A stretch of DNA of 64,000 bases from Bathynomus jamesi (Eukaryota > Arthropoda > Malacostraca > Isopoda > Cirolanidae): positions 737,001-801,000 of the forward strand of contig JAJOZX010000872.1 in the NCBI GenBank assembly GCA_023014485.1. The letters run 5' to 3'. Of the stretch, positions 46,347 through 56,445 are shown piece by piece (positions within the stretch are counted from its first letter, which is position 1; each line of letters opens with the position of its first letter). Below the pieces are notes generated by a model that worked only from the letters and a program-made list of their open reading frames with translations, did no database searches and was not told the DNA's origin. The position numbers and the translations under genes were made by a program.

Positions 46347-47006
46347 GTTATTATTATAGTATTACACCCATCTAACATCCAGCAATTATTATATGCTCAC
46401 TAAGTAGATTTTTAAATTCTAAGACACTTTTCTTCTATAGCGTTTCCATCGCAAATGCTTCGTTTTCGAGATATAAAATTTTTTTGGTGTGTATCTAGTG
46501 TGTGCTCGTACGTTCGCTTGGTGTGCGTGAGCGGCTGACCGTTACATGTCTGCCCAATCACTGCGCTCCATCCATTTCGAATTACTTTGCTACCTACCGG
46601 AATGGCTTCGTGTGACACGTGCTCGTTCGATTATTACCGCTGTATTGTCGCTTTCTACGAAAATTTAGAAAAAAGTGTTGAGTTTCTGCATGCTCACAGT
46701 GTTCTACCGACAGTAGTGAAGTGTCCACATTGTAAAACGGAGTGTACATATTGTCAAGACCAGAAACTGTTACGTTAGGTTAGGTTAGATCAATTTTGAA
46801 GGTGAAATTTATTTTTTTCCTATGGTTTTTGATGTTTTGAACGAATCTGACCTTCAAAACCGTCGCTGGGGGGAGGGGGGTTATCTAAAAAAAAAAATAG
46901 TCATTTCCGACGGTTTTGAAGGTCAGATTCGTTCAAAACATCAAAAACCATAGGAAAAACAAATTTCACCTCCAAAGCGAGATGGGTGTAATACTATAAA
47001 TTTACC
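46347..47006 (+). mobile_element. Non-autonomous Merlin element, TSD ATTTTTTC
   Basis: Ends gttattattatagtattaca and, in reverse, GGTAAATTTATAGTATTACA with ACCCATC in both; TSD ATTTTTTC at 46339-46346 and 47007-47014, confirmed by the uninterrupted LINE-A copy at 9780-9830. It carries the N-terminal exon at 46601-46780, a TTAGG tract at 46773-46788 and an inverted repeat around 46800-46975 containing ttttttcctatggtttttga. Confidence 0.85.
46601..46780 (+). pseudogene. Merlin-type N-terminal exon
   Basis: ATG at 46601 (MASCDTCSFDYYRCIVAFYE, then EKSVEFLHAHSVLPTVVKCP and CKTECTYC). The C-x2-C pairs and the EFL-x5-LP block match the N-terminus of ISXO2/Merlin proteins and of the exon at 36894-37039. 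The frame runs directly into gttaggttaggttag, which could serve as a splice donor followed by the TTAGG tract. No catalytic domain follows. Confidence 0.6.
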
Positions 47007-47457
47007 ATTTTTTCTTTTCCAATGACACAGCCAGCACATGCAGTTTTTAGTTCATTGGTAAGGTCATCCATGTATATACAGAAAAGATAGGGTGATAATA
47101 TACCCCCTTGCCTAACACCATTAGTCATCTTAAAACCTGGTGATACAGTATGCTAAGTTAAGTGGCTATGTTGGCCTTATTTTTGTATTAAGTTCAGTGT
47201 ATACATAAGATTGTACTTGTATGTTAGGTTAAATGGCTATATGGATTGTAAATGATCCGCAATAAAGATGTGTTGTTGTTTGTTTGTTTTGTCTACTTTG
47301 TGGGAATAGAGTCAAGAGTAACTGAGCTACAGAGTCTGCTCGTTGACTCATATTTCCACGCAGGTTGAAAATACCTGAAGCTCAACACTTTAATTACACT
47401 GTGCAACTAATGACCACTGATCTACAGAAATTACTACATACCGCATTAGCTTAAAAT

Positions 47458-48765
47458 CAGTGATGTAGTCGAGACCACCAAGTCCGAGACCTGATCCTGT
47501 GAGACCAAGATCGAGACCGAGATCAAAGGTTCGAGATCGAGACCCTTAAAATTCGAGACCGAGATCAAGCTCATGCTCATGCTCTTTCAATTTGTTTTAC
47601 ACTACTATGGAAATTAGACTATGTTAAGTATATTAATAAACTAATAACTACTTTCTCAGATGTAGTGTGTTGAATGCAAAAAGTGTAGCCTATAAATTAA
47701 CAAATTAATATATATTTTCGTACTTTTTATTTATTTACTTTTTATATCTGTCGGGGCCGGCCCTAAGATTGCTGGCGCCCCGGGCAAGCTGAACTTCGGC
47801 GCCCTTACAAGTATAATTTTAAAATTTGTTCACAATGAGGAAAAACTACAAATGTAGGAATAAAGAGTATTACAATTAACGATATTCACTCAAAGTACAA
47901 CTTTACTAAACATTCTCAAAATGGAACCATGTATGAAAATATGAGAGACAGTGTTGCCACTTTTGTCTGAGGTAAATCCACAAAAAAATGTAAAAATTCC
48001 ACAAAGTGGCAACACTGATGAGATATTAAAGGATGGCAGCGCTACCAGGCGTATGTAATTTGTGCTCAACGCTCACCTACGCGGCCACATCAACCCATGT
48101 GACATGTTATCCCATGTCGGGCCAAGCTGACCTTAGCTGTACTGGTAGTCTGGTACTAATGCTATTGGCTAATATAATGTCATAATCCTTGAAAATTTGA
48201 CTCCACATCAGGAAATTTTCACATTTGACTCTTTTATTTCATTTTATTTTATTTATTTATTTATCTATTTTTCCCTTTGTATTTGGAAGATCCCAAACAC
48301 ATGATGTGGCGCCCCTTAGCACGTGGCGCCCCGGGCAACTGCCCGAGTTGCCGGTACCTTGAGCCGGCCCTGATATCTGTTACAGAAGGTTTAATGAACG
48401 TACCCACTGCCCAGTTTGACTTGTGCATTTATTTAAAGCATGATAGGTGCTCATTACACTTAACCTAAAAAAATCCAGACCCACACACCCCCGCAAGACA
48501 AACGTGGTAACTCAAAACAGGGTGACTGATTAGTAAAGACCTAGAGTCCCTTACTTTTACAAATTTTCATAAACATTCTGAATTGTGTCTGTTCAACCAA
48601 GCCACCATCATGAGTATGCCAATAACATGTATTTTTCATTACGGTCTCGAAAGGTCTCGGGGAGAAAAACCGAGACCGCGTCTATCGAGACCGAGATCGA
48701 GATCTGAAAAGTGGGTCTCGAGATCGATCTCGAGACCGAGACCGATCTCGAGACCTACATCACTG
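47458..48765. mobile_element. hAT element with TSD CTTAAAAT and CGAGACC subterminal repeats
   Basis: Ends CAGTGATGTAGTCGAGACC and the complementary ...CGAGACCTACATCACTG; TSD CTTAAAAT at 47450-47457 and 48766-48773. CGAGACCGAGATC-type words fill both ends. It contains another hAT-type element at 47752-48372. Confidence 0.93.
47752..48372. mobile_element. Nested hAT-type element, TSD ATATCTGT
   Basis: Ends CGGGGCCGGCCCTAAG and, in reverse, CAGGGCCGGCTCAAGG; TSD ATATCTGT at 47744-47751 and 48373-48380. The subterminal blocks share ggcgccccgggcaa. No coding sequence is evident. Confidence 0.9.
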
Positions 48766-48819
48766 CTTAAAATGTTGAAGTCACAAGTCCGCCATATTGG
48801 TACTCCCAAAAGAAAAGGA

Positions 48820-49225
48820 TTTTGTTTTAATTTCCTTCGTGGTTATTTTCATCATAAATATTCACGTGTTACTTTCCCAGAAGAGTTCTTGTTCAATGCA
48901 CGGTTTGTAACTACATACATACATACATATAACCAACCGTGCATAGAGCAAGAACTCTTCTGGGAAAATTAAATCCACTGTAAGCCGAATAAGTAGTGGT
49001 AAATGACAAACCTATAGTTTTTTATTTTTCATGATGTTCACCCGACGTGGGCAACGGGTCATTCGCAAAGAAACGCCAAAACAACTTCCTCCACCAGCTA
49101 TCTGCCAAGCAGATAGGATCTAGCTTTGGGACAGAAAACCATGAAAAAGAAAAAATAGTGTTTGTCATTTACCATTACTTATTCGAACTACAGTGGATTT
49201 AATTTTTCCAGAAGAGTTCCTTGAT
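48820..49225. repeat. Nested inverted repeats with Penelope-like tail sequence
   Basis: 48880-48905 (cagaagagttcttgttcaat) is mirrored at 48938-48965. A larger pair follows: 48958-49012 is mirrored by about 49163-49215 (aaatccactgta ... tacagtggattt). The start (ccttcgtggttattttcatc) resembles the Penelope-type tail at 52693-52714. Confidence 0.65.
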
Positions 49226-49299
49226 CCATGCACGGTCTGTGTATAAAACAAAAGTTTCTCAGGGGACCATTCTGAGTTATATATATATATATATATATA

Positions 49300-50249
49300 C
49301 AGGGCCGGCGCTAGGAAGTGCGGGGCCCAATTAGAAAATTGTTAGCGCCTAGCGGGGCCCTCTACCCGTTGTCGTTTCAAAGTTGGAGTGACAAGAAATT
49401 TCGCTAGAGCACCTCTTTCTTTTTTCATTTTCAGCTGCCTTAGCCTTGGCCAGTGCTCGTTTCTGATTGCCGCTCAAATACTTTCGCCCTTTGTCTCTAT
49501 CTCTGCTTGTGCTTGCCATGATGACGATGATGTAAGGGCTTTTTCAATTACTTTTCTTTTAAAAAAGCTAAACGGCGACGATAAACTGAAATTACAAAAG
49601 AAAAACAAAATCATTCACAATAAAGACTCCCTGGCACTGAAAAATAATAAAGATGTGCATGTATGCATCTAATGATTAAAGCAAAAGATTTCATGATTTT
49701 TAAAAGCCTGGGAGTAAGAAGAAAAGCGCAGGGGGCAAAAGAACAAGCTCTAGTAAATAGAAATGTAAATGCTCTCTATGATAATGAGGCAAAAACTAGT
49801 TAATTTAATATGTAGGATCTACTTACCACCACGTTTCTCTGTTACATGCAGGCTTAAGACACTTCAAGTTTGCAGTTTGGACATATAAACAGTTTGGACA
49901 TATTTAACAAACAACACAACTTTACATTCCAAGCTTTATGTTATATAATCTCATTAACAGCGCTCTTTCTGTGTTGAGGGTTTGAATATCGTCCACAAAT
50001 TACCTTTTTTTTAAAAAAGCTAAACGGCGACGATAAACTGAAATTACAAAACAAATAAACAAACGATTAGCAATAAAACATTGAAACATAGATATACGAG
50101 GACGGACTGAATAGTTTCACTGCCTTCACAGTAATAAGAAACTTCGTGCACACTGGACACTCATTAATTCATCATAGCGTCCCCCACTCGAGCGCGTGCG
50201 CGGGGCCCAATTTGAACAAATCGGTCTAATCGGCTTAAAACCGGCCCTG
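49300..50249. mobile_element. CAGGGCCGG element (hAT type), copy 1
   Basis: Left end CAGGGCCGGCGCTAGGAAG, right end ...AAAACCGGCCCTG. It sits inside a (TA)n array, so TATATATA flanks are uninformative. It is almost identical to 57557-58522, where an 8-bp TSD is clear. Internal direct repeats (aaaagctaaacggcgacgat at about 49563 and 50017). No intact ORF. Confidence 0.88.
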
Positions 50250-50258
50250 TATATATAT

Positions 50259-50342
<84 letters not shown>

Positions 50343-50344
50343 CA
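50250..50344. repeat. (TA)n microsatellite
   Basis: Almost pure TA/TACA repeats between two transposons. Confidence 0.95.
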
Positions 50345-51750
50345 GGTCGTCCGATAAGTGAGTGGCGATTCGGGAACAATTTATAAATAAAAGAAAGGAT
50401 AATAAAAATTTTATTAGAAGGAATTTTATTATTAGTAAACTTCCAATTAATTCGATAATTAATTGTCATAGGGATCAACCTGATCGCCATTTACACGAAC
50501 AGCAAGCTGTATGCGTCTCCATGTCCTGTCTGACATTTTTTGTAAAAGTTCTTTATCCTCATTGATGTCACAACACAACTGCGATTTTTGTCAGATCAGA
50601 TTCACTTTGATTTTCACGGCCATTACTCTGCATCTTGAGGATTCCCCAGAGGGTATTATCCGGGCTAGTCAAGTCCGGACTCCGCGGAGGCCAAGGTACA
50701 GGACCATACTTTCCGATCCATCTGCCAGGAAAATTTATGTCTAGGAACTCACGCGCAGCGAAAGCGGCGTGTCCTGGAGCACCATCTTGCTGAAAAATAA
50801 GGTTGCGAATATTCGTATTTCTTAAAGCGGGTAGAAATCTGTTCTCCAACATGTCGATATAACTTCCTGAAGTAATTCGACCAGTGCACACAATGGAAAA
50901 CCAATTAAACAATGCGCTGATATTGCACACCATATCATGATTCGAGGGGGATACTGTTTTACTTGATCATAATAATGAGAATTTTCTTTCGACCAAAAAA
51001 ACGAAAATTTGCTTTTGCCATCGCCATAAAGGGCACATTCATCACTGAAGAACGTACGATCTCTCTCGGCTTTACTTGGAAAAGCTTCAAGAATTTGTTG
51101 ACAAGCATTAACTCTGACAATTTTATCTTGTGGCGATAAAAACTGAACGGAGGTTGGGCGGAAAGCTTTAAAATGCAAGTCTTTTTTCATCAAATCATGC
51201 AGTGTTGATTTCGGAACATTTAATGCAGATGCACGCCTACGAATACTTTTGGTTGGCGATTGTCGAATTGACACTTGAACATCATCTTCCAATCTTCCTC
51301 TTGCTTTGGGGCGACCACGGCGTTCTTTATCAATTATCATCCCAGTTGTGAATAATTTGTGTTCCCATTTTCTAATAATTTCGCCCTTTGGCGGCACATC
51401 ATTAAATCTTTGTTCAAACCTTTCGCGTACTATCTTCATGCAATGCTTGGTTTCTCCAGATTCATGCCACCATGTTGCTGCTAATATCCGTGCTTCATAT
51501 ATGTAGGGACTTTGATCACAAATTTTATCAACACGTGCGTCTACCTCAGCCATTGCAACGCCAATAATTAGAAATAAAAAAAAAACAATGAAAAACCAGA
51601 ACAAACAGGAATAAATATGAATTACTGCAAAATTAAAAATTTGGATTTCATGTGAAGCTAGCTTAATTGAAAAAAGCAGACATTTATTAGATATCAAAGA
51701 TTAGTACACTATGCTAACTGACAGAATCGCCACTCACTTATCGGACGACC
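50345..51750. mobile_element. DD41D mariner-like transposon 2
   Basis: Perfect 27-bp TIRs beginning GGTCGTCCGATAAGTGAGTG at 50345 and, in reverse, at 51750. Full-length transposase pseudogene on the minus strand. No TA duplication is seen: the left flank is a TA microsatellite with ACA and the right flank is a tRNA-like sequence. Confidence 0.9.
50459..51553 (-). pseudogene. DD41D mariner-type transposase 2, frameshifted
   Basis: Start MAEVDARVDKICDQSPYIYE at 51553. N-terminal helix-turn-helix regions (KGEIIRKWEHKL, then SPTKSIRRRASALNVPKSTL). Catalytic motifs: FFSDECALYG (first D), QQDGAPGHAAF (second D) and, 41 residues later, SPDLTSPDNTLWG (third D present). Frameshifts near 50885 and 50590 break the ORF; the C-terminus continues to a TAA at 50459-50461 (MSDRTWRRIQLAVRVNGDQ). 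All three aspartates survive, unlike transposon 1. The sequence is a distinct family from it. Confidence 0.88.
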
Positions 51751-51775
51751 CGGGTTCGATTCCCGGGTGGTTACC
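51749..51775 (+). other. tRNA-like 3' remnant with a B box
   Basis: cccgggttcgattcccggg forms a perfect T-arm stem-loop with the RNA polymerase III B box GGTTCGATTCC, followed by tggttacc. The 5' half of a tRNA is not present because the mariner TIR abuts it. It is a truncated tRNA gene or tRNA-derived SINE, not a functional tRNA. Confidence 0.65.
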
Positions 51776-51850
51776 TCATTTTTTCATTTGTTTCGTTCTC
51801 TCTCTCGTCTTGCGAGGAATATCTCCTATACAAGCGTCGTTCTTTACGAT

Positions 51851-51900
<50 letters not shown>
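51851..51900. repeat. (TA)n microsatellite
   Basis: Simple TA repeat at the outer border of the palindrome that follows. Confidence 0.95.
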
Positions 51901-51905
<5 letters not shown>

Positions 51906-52523
51906 AATAAAACCACGAAGGAAAAAGAAACACAAAGGGGTGCTCAAGCGCTTTCGTCTAATGACATCCTCAGGAACACTGGAGTGAAAGGACAGATCAA
52001 GGCAATATATAGGTTACAAAAATAAACATACATACATACATATTCACATATATATACATATATATAATATACATATATATATATATATATAAATATATAC
52101 ATATATATAGTAAGCATAGAAAAAATTGTGGGAGGAGCCAACATTTATATGGTCACAGAAGAATAAAGAAATAAAAATAAATATAAATATAAATTGAGAA
52201 AAAATTAATTACAAAATAGTGCCTTAGTGATATATATGTCACAGCCTAAATAATCATAAAGAAATAAACAGGCAAATAAAAAAACCCATAAATACATATA
52301 CATACATATATATATATATATATGTATGGGTTTTTTTATTTGCCTGTTTATTTCTTTATGATTATTTAGGCTGTGACATATATATCACTAAGGCACTATT
52401 TTGTAATTAATTTTTTCTCAATTTATATTTATATTTATTTTTATTTCTTTATTCTTCTGTGACCATATAAATGTTGGCTCCTCCCACAATTTTTTCTATG
52501 CTTACTATATATATGTATATATT

Positions 52524-52556
<33 letters not shown>

Positions 52557-52714
52557 GTATATATATGTGAATATGTATGTATGTATGTTTATTTTTGTAA
52601 CCTATATATTGCCTTGATCTGTCCTTTCACTCCAGTGTTCCTGAGGATGTCATTAGACGAAAGCGCTTGAGCACCCCTTTGTGTTTCTTTTTCCTTCGTG
52701 GTTTTATTCATCAT
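51901..52714. repeat. ~390-bp-arm palindrome of Penelope-type tail sequence
   Basis: 51901-52290 and 52322-52714 are reverse complements almost base for base, with an AT-rich centre. The right arm reads as a Penelope-like 3' end (hammerhead-like motif at 52641, then ccttcgtggttttattcatc). No RT or endonuclease is present between the arms. Confidence 0.88.
52641..52672 (+). ncRNA. Hammerhead-ribozyme-like motif in the palindrome
   Basis: CTGAGGA, then T, stem GTC/GAC around the loop ATTA, then GAAA and GCGCTTGAGC. It fits the CUGANGA / stem II / GAAA core of a minimal hammerhead. The identical motif lies on the minus strand at 51942-51973 in the other arm. Stem II has only three pairs, so the call is tentative. 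Confidence 0.4.
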
Positions 52715-52841
52715 AAATACTTTTCACGTGTCACTTTCGTGAAATAATTTTTCATATATATATATATATAAATTTAAGCAGAAAGCCACAGACAAGGAAA
52801 GAAACATCCATCATGTTGGAAAGGGACTATATTTTGTACAT

Positions 52842-52876
52842 GCAACGTTTCAAGCACAAACTATGCTCATCTTCAG
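52842..52876 (-). ncRNA. Hammerhead-ribozyme-like motif, Penelope minus copy
   Basis: CTGAAGA core, stem II AGCA/TGCT around an 8-nt loop (in gagcatagtttgtgctt), then GAAAC and gttgc. The plus-strand copy at 56446 has AACA/TGTT at the same place, so pairing is kept through a two-sided change. The cleavage-site side of the fold was not resolved by eye. Confidence 0.55.
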
Positions 52877-54079
52877 GTAAAAATTCTAAAAAGTTAAAAA
52901 CAGAATATTAAAAACCATAATGACAAAAATAAAATACAAAATAAAGTAGGGAAAAATTCACAAGCTTTAAAACAAAATGAAAGTCACACTAAAAAATTCT
53001 AAAAAGTTAAAAACAGAATATTAACAACCATAATGACAAATATAAAATACAAAATAAAGTAGGGAAAAAAAATCACAAGCTTTAAAACACAGAATGAAAG
53101 TCACACTAAAAAAGAACAATGAATGACAATTATAAAATACAAAATGTAAAACCCAAAAAACTAAAAAATTCACAAGCTTTTTAAAACACTAAAAATGAAA
53201 AACCTACACTAAAAAGAACACACCTTAAGTCTAAGCAGCACAGATTCCGAGGCAAAACTAATACAAACAGAAGCATCTAAAAACAAGTAAAGGTTGGTTG
53301 CTAAAGATGTTCAGTTTAGACGGAGGGTAACGGATGAATTATCAGAGTTAAGCGAAGGGGAGAGAGTTTTAATATACAGTGATTCTAAAAGTCTTAAAGT
53401 TTGCTCACACGGAGCGGAATCTAAAATGTTAAAATTAGCTAAAGTTATATCCACTTTGCATAGAATAACATGGCTGCGTATAGCTGAAGCTTCTTTAGCT
53501 CTCAGTGGGTTGTCAGTTCTATGGCTTATGCCCATGTGGGCACAGAAACGCGACTCGAGGCTCCGCACAGTGCTACCAATATAGCTCCGATCACATCGGG
53601 GACACTTGAATTCATAAACAACAGCACTGCGCAGAGCATCCGATACATGGTCTTTTACATTAAAAAATGAGCCAATAGAACGACGGTTAACAAATACTAG
53701 TTTAAAATCTATTTGACAATAAAATTTACTAAGAAGTGGCATAAAGTTATCGCGACAAAATGAATTCAGATATCCCATTTCTGGGAGTACAAGAAAATAT
53801 ACATCTTTAGGAACGTTAAAATTAGACATTTTTGGTTTATAAATGTTTGGTAAAAATCTATTGATAGCGTTTTCTACGATCTGCAAAGGATAACCATTAT
53901 TCACAAAATATTTTCTTAAAAAAAACAAGTTCACTATGCAAAGACTGATAGTTAGAACATAAATTATACGCTCGGTTAAGTAGGGTGTATAACAGGTGCC
54001 AGCTTGTACTTAAAATCACAGTAACTTAAAAAATTGAGTCCAAGACCGGTGAACGTCGTCTTATGACACACTGAAGTAC

Positions 54080-54512
54080 TGATACAGTTGTAGCTTGTTC
54101 TTTCTTGCTACTACTTGTACAGTATTTGCCGGAAGAATGAAGGATACGGGAGGCAGGCTATCTCTTTTAGGACTATCTCTTTTACGGGCCTCTCCCCGGC
54201 CCTCTCGTGTCCTCTTCTTCCCCTGTCATTTGGAAGGTTGGCGTTTTGAAGAAAAAGCCGGTCACTTTCAGAGTTTATTGAGTTCTTGGTTGGCTGTGGT
54301 TATTTTACAGGAAATTTTGTTATTGTACAGTATATACAGCTGAATTAATTAAATATATATATAAAAATTTATGTACAATACTTATTTATAAAGATTATAT
54401 ATGATTGTTAAAATTACACAATGATAAAATATATACAATTTGGTAATGCGCAAAATTGGTTTGTCGGTAACTAATATAAAAATAATATAAATGCAGAAAA
54501 TTAACTGCGCGG
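54080..54512. other. Unassigned insertion inside the Penelope element
   Basis: About 430 bp separates two parts of the Penelope frame (LLFLDLLISRE and STSVCHK). The ends look like TGTGGGGCC (minus strand) and ...TGTATCA, so a solo LTR is possible, but no TSD was found. An ORF at 54095-54343 has no motif. Confidence 0.4.
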
Positions 54513-54671
54513 CCCCACAGAGTCACTCTCTCTGCTAATCAGTAAATCCAAAAAAAGCAGCTTGGAATCTGATTCTTCCTCCAGAGTAAACTTTATGTTT
54601 GGGTGTAAGTTATTTAAAAACGTAAAAAATTGATGAGCACTGTTAGCATCAGTAAAAACTGCAAAAATATC

Positions 54672-55281
54672 GGGTCAATCCCAGAATAGGCACCTGATGT
54701 ACCTCAATCCCAGATGAAGCACCTGCGTTCAACCTCAATCCCAGAATAGGCACCTTGCAAGGAATTTAATAAAAAAAATCTGATGATTACAAAATTTATT
54801 GTTTATACAAAGTTTATTACAAATGTAATAAAGGCAAAGTTATAAAAGGTTTAAAGTGGTTTAATGAATAAAGAAAAATTTTAGATATTATAAATTCCTG
54901 CAATATGAACCCGAATGTTTCTGAATCCATCTGAAGCAAATCTATCTTGCCACATAAATTGGTATAGATATGTTTCTAATAATTCACGACGACATCCTCT
55001 CATGGTTTTGATTATTGATTTATGCTTGTTCCAATAAGATTCTATATTTTGTGTATGCACACCTGTTTAAAACTAACCAAAAAAGCAGAAGATATAGCAA
55101 AAGATTAGGTTAGGTTAGGTTAGAGTTGATTTTTTCAAATATTGATAAAAACAATGAAATTATATCTCTAAAAACTGTTTATATTTTTTTCTCTCAATCC
55201 CAGATTAAGCACCTGTGTTTTGCTTCAATCCCAGATTAAGCACCTAAAAATGATTTCAGGTGCCTATTCTGGGATTGATCC
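54672..55281. mobile_element. TIR element with TSD AAAATATC and tandem subterminal 'CAATCCCAGA' boxes
   Basis: Ends GGGTCAATCCCAGAATAGGC and, in reverse, GGATCAATCCCAGAATAGGC; TSD AAAATATC at 54664-54671 and 55282-55289. The box TCAATCCCAGAWNARGCACCT occurs three times at the left end and, at the right, twice direct plus once inverted. It lies immediately behind the YVDD codons of the Penelope RT. No transposase inside; the ORF content is negligible. 8-bp duplications suggest hAT-type transposition, though the ends lack CAG. Confidence 0.88.
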
Positions 55282-55837
55282 AAAATATCATCAACATATC
55301 GTCTATAAAAAATAGGCCTTATAGGGGGAGGAGGCTGGGTAAACATTTTGGTTTCTAAAAAAGTATTTGTTAACCGTCGTTCTATTGGCTCCTTTTTTAA
55401 TGTAAAATACCGTGTATCGGATGCTCTGCGCAGTGCTGTTGTTTATGAATTCAAGTGTCCCCGATGTGATCGGAGCTATATTGGTAGCACTGTGCGGAGC
55501 CTCGAGTCGCGTTTCTGTGCCCACATGGGCATAAGCCATAGAACTGACAACCCACTGAGAACTAAAGAAGCTTCAGCTATACGCAGCCATGTTATTCTAT
55601 GCAAAGTGGATATAACTTTAGCTAATTTTAACATTTTAGATTCCGCTCCGTGTGAGCAAACTTTAAGACGTTTAGAATCACTGTATATTAAAACTCTTTC
55701 CCCTTCGCTTAACTCTGATAATTCATCCGTTCCCCTCCGTCTAAACTGAACATCTTTAACAACCAACCTTTACTTGTTTTTAGATGCTTCTGTTTGTATT
55801 AGTTTTGCCTCGGAATCTGTGCTGCTTAGACTTAAGG

Positions 55838-56208
55838 CAGTGGTTCCCAACCTTTTCACCACAAAGGACCCCTTTTATTTTTATTTTTTTCCCACGGACC
55901 CCATGTTTTTGAAAGATTCCGTCTACCAAACAAACTGTTTTTATTAACTAATAATTAACTCGTTTTCTCATTTTTCACTATCAAATAAAGGACATATAAG
56001 AGTATGCAATTAAAATACAGCCTATTAAAAAAAGTATTAATAATTCCAGCCAAGAGCAAGGAAACTTGAAATTTTAGCCTGAGCGCCCTTATCGTGGGTA
56101 AATGTACGATTTTCATTGGAGCCTCTCGAAATATTGAAAGCTCACGGACCCCCAGTACTACCTTCGCGGACCCCCAGGGGTCCGGGGACCCCAGGTTGGG
56201 AACCACTG
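55838..56208. mobile_element. hAT MITE, TSD ACTTAAGG
   Basis: Perfect ends CAGTGGTTCCCAACCT and AGGTTGGGAACCACTG; TSD ACTTAAGG at 55830-55837 and 56209-56216. The other Penelope copy shows the empty site with a single acttaagg (complement at 53224-53231). Confidence 0.95.
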
Positions 56209-56445
56209 ACTTAAGGTGTGTTCTTTTTAGTGTGGGTTTTTCATTTTTAGCGTTTTGAAAAGCTTGTGAATTTTTTAGTTTTTTGGGTTTTACATTTTGT
56301 ATTTTATAATTGTCATTCATTGTTCTTTTTTAGTGTGACTTTCATTTTGTTTTAAAGCTTGTGATTTTTTCCCTACTTTATTTTGTATTTTATGTTTGTC
56401 ATTATGGTTGTTAATATTCTGTTTTTAACTTTTTAGAATTTTTGC

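Larger units (their letters stand above)
46133..47290. mobile_element. Rearranged LINE-A fragments
   Basis: 46133-47150 matches the LINE-A sequence at 9598-9950 in the same orientation (antisense to LINE-A coding). At about 47152 it switches to the LINE-A 3' end in sense orientation (ggctatgttggccttatttt ... (ttgt)n at 47270-47298). The first part contains the Merlin-type insertion at 46347-47006. Confidence 0.75.
52775..55361 (-). pseudogene. Penelope-like element: RT, GIY-YIG endonuclease and 3' tail
   Basis: Right to left: ETKMFTQPPPPIRPIFYRRY then the catalytic YVDD (55287-55298), a 610-bp insertion, then IFAVFTDANSAHQFFTFLNN and ESDSKLLFLDLL (54520-54670), another insertion, STSVCHKTTFTGLGLNFLSY (about 54010-54075), and the ORF 53311-53934 with FVNNGYPLQIVENAINRF, VFVNRRSIGSFF, and the endonuclease block YEFKCPRCDRSYIGSTVRSL. 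This RT-then-GIY-YIG order is unique to Penelope-like elements. The 3' tail to about 52775 contains a hammerhead-like motif. The N-terminal part of RT is missing: the element is cut at a head-to-head junction with a plus-strand copy. Confidence 0.9.

Noticed and set aside
51749..51775. Functional tRNA gene
   Set aside because: Only the T arm and 3' acceptor-like part exist. The 5' half is replaced by a mariner TIR.
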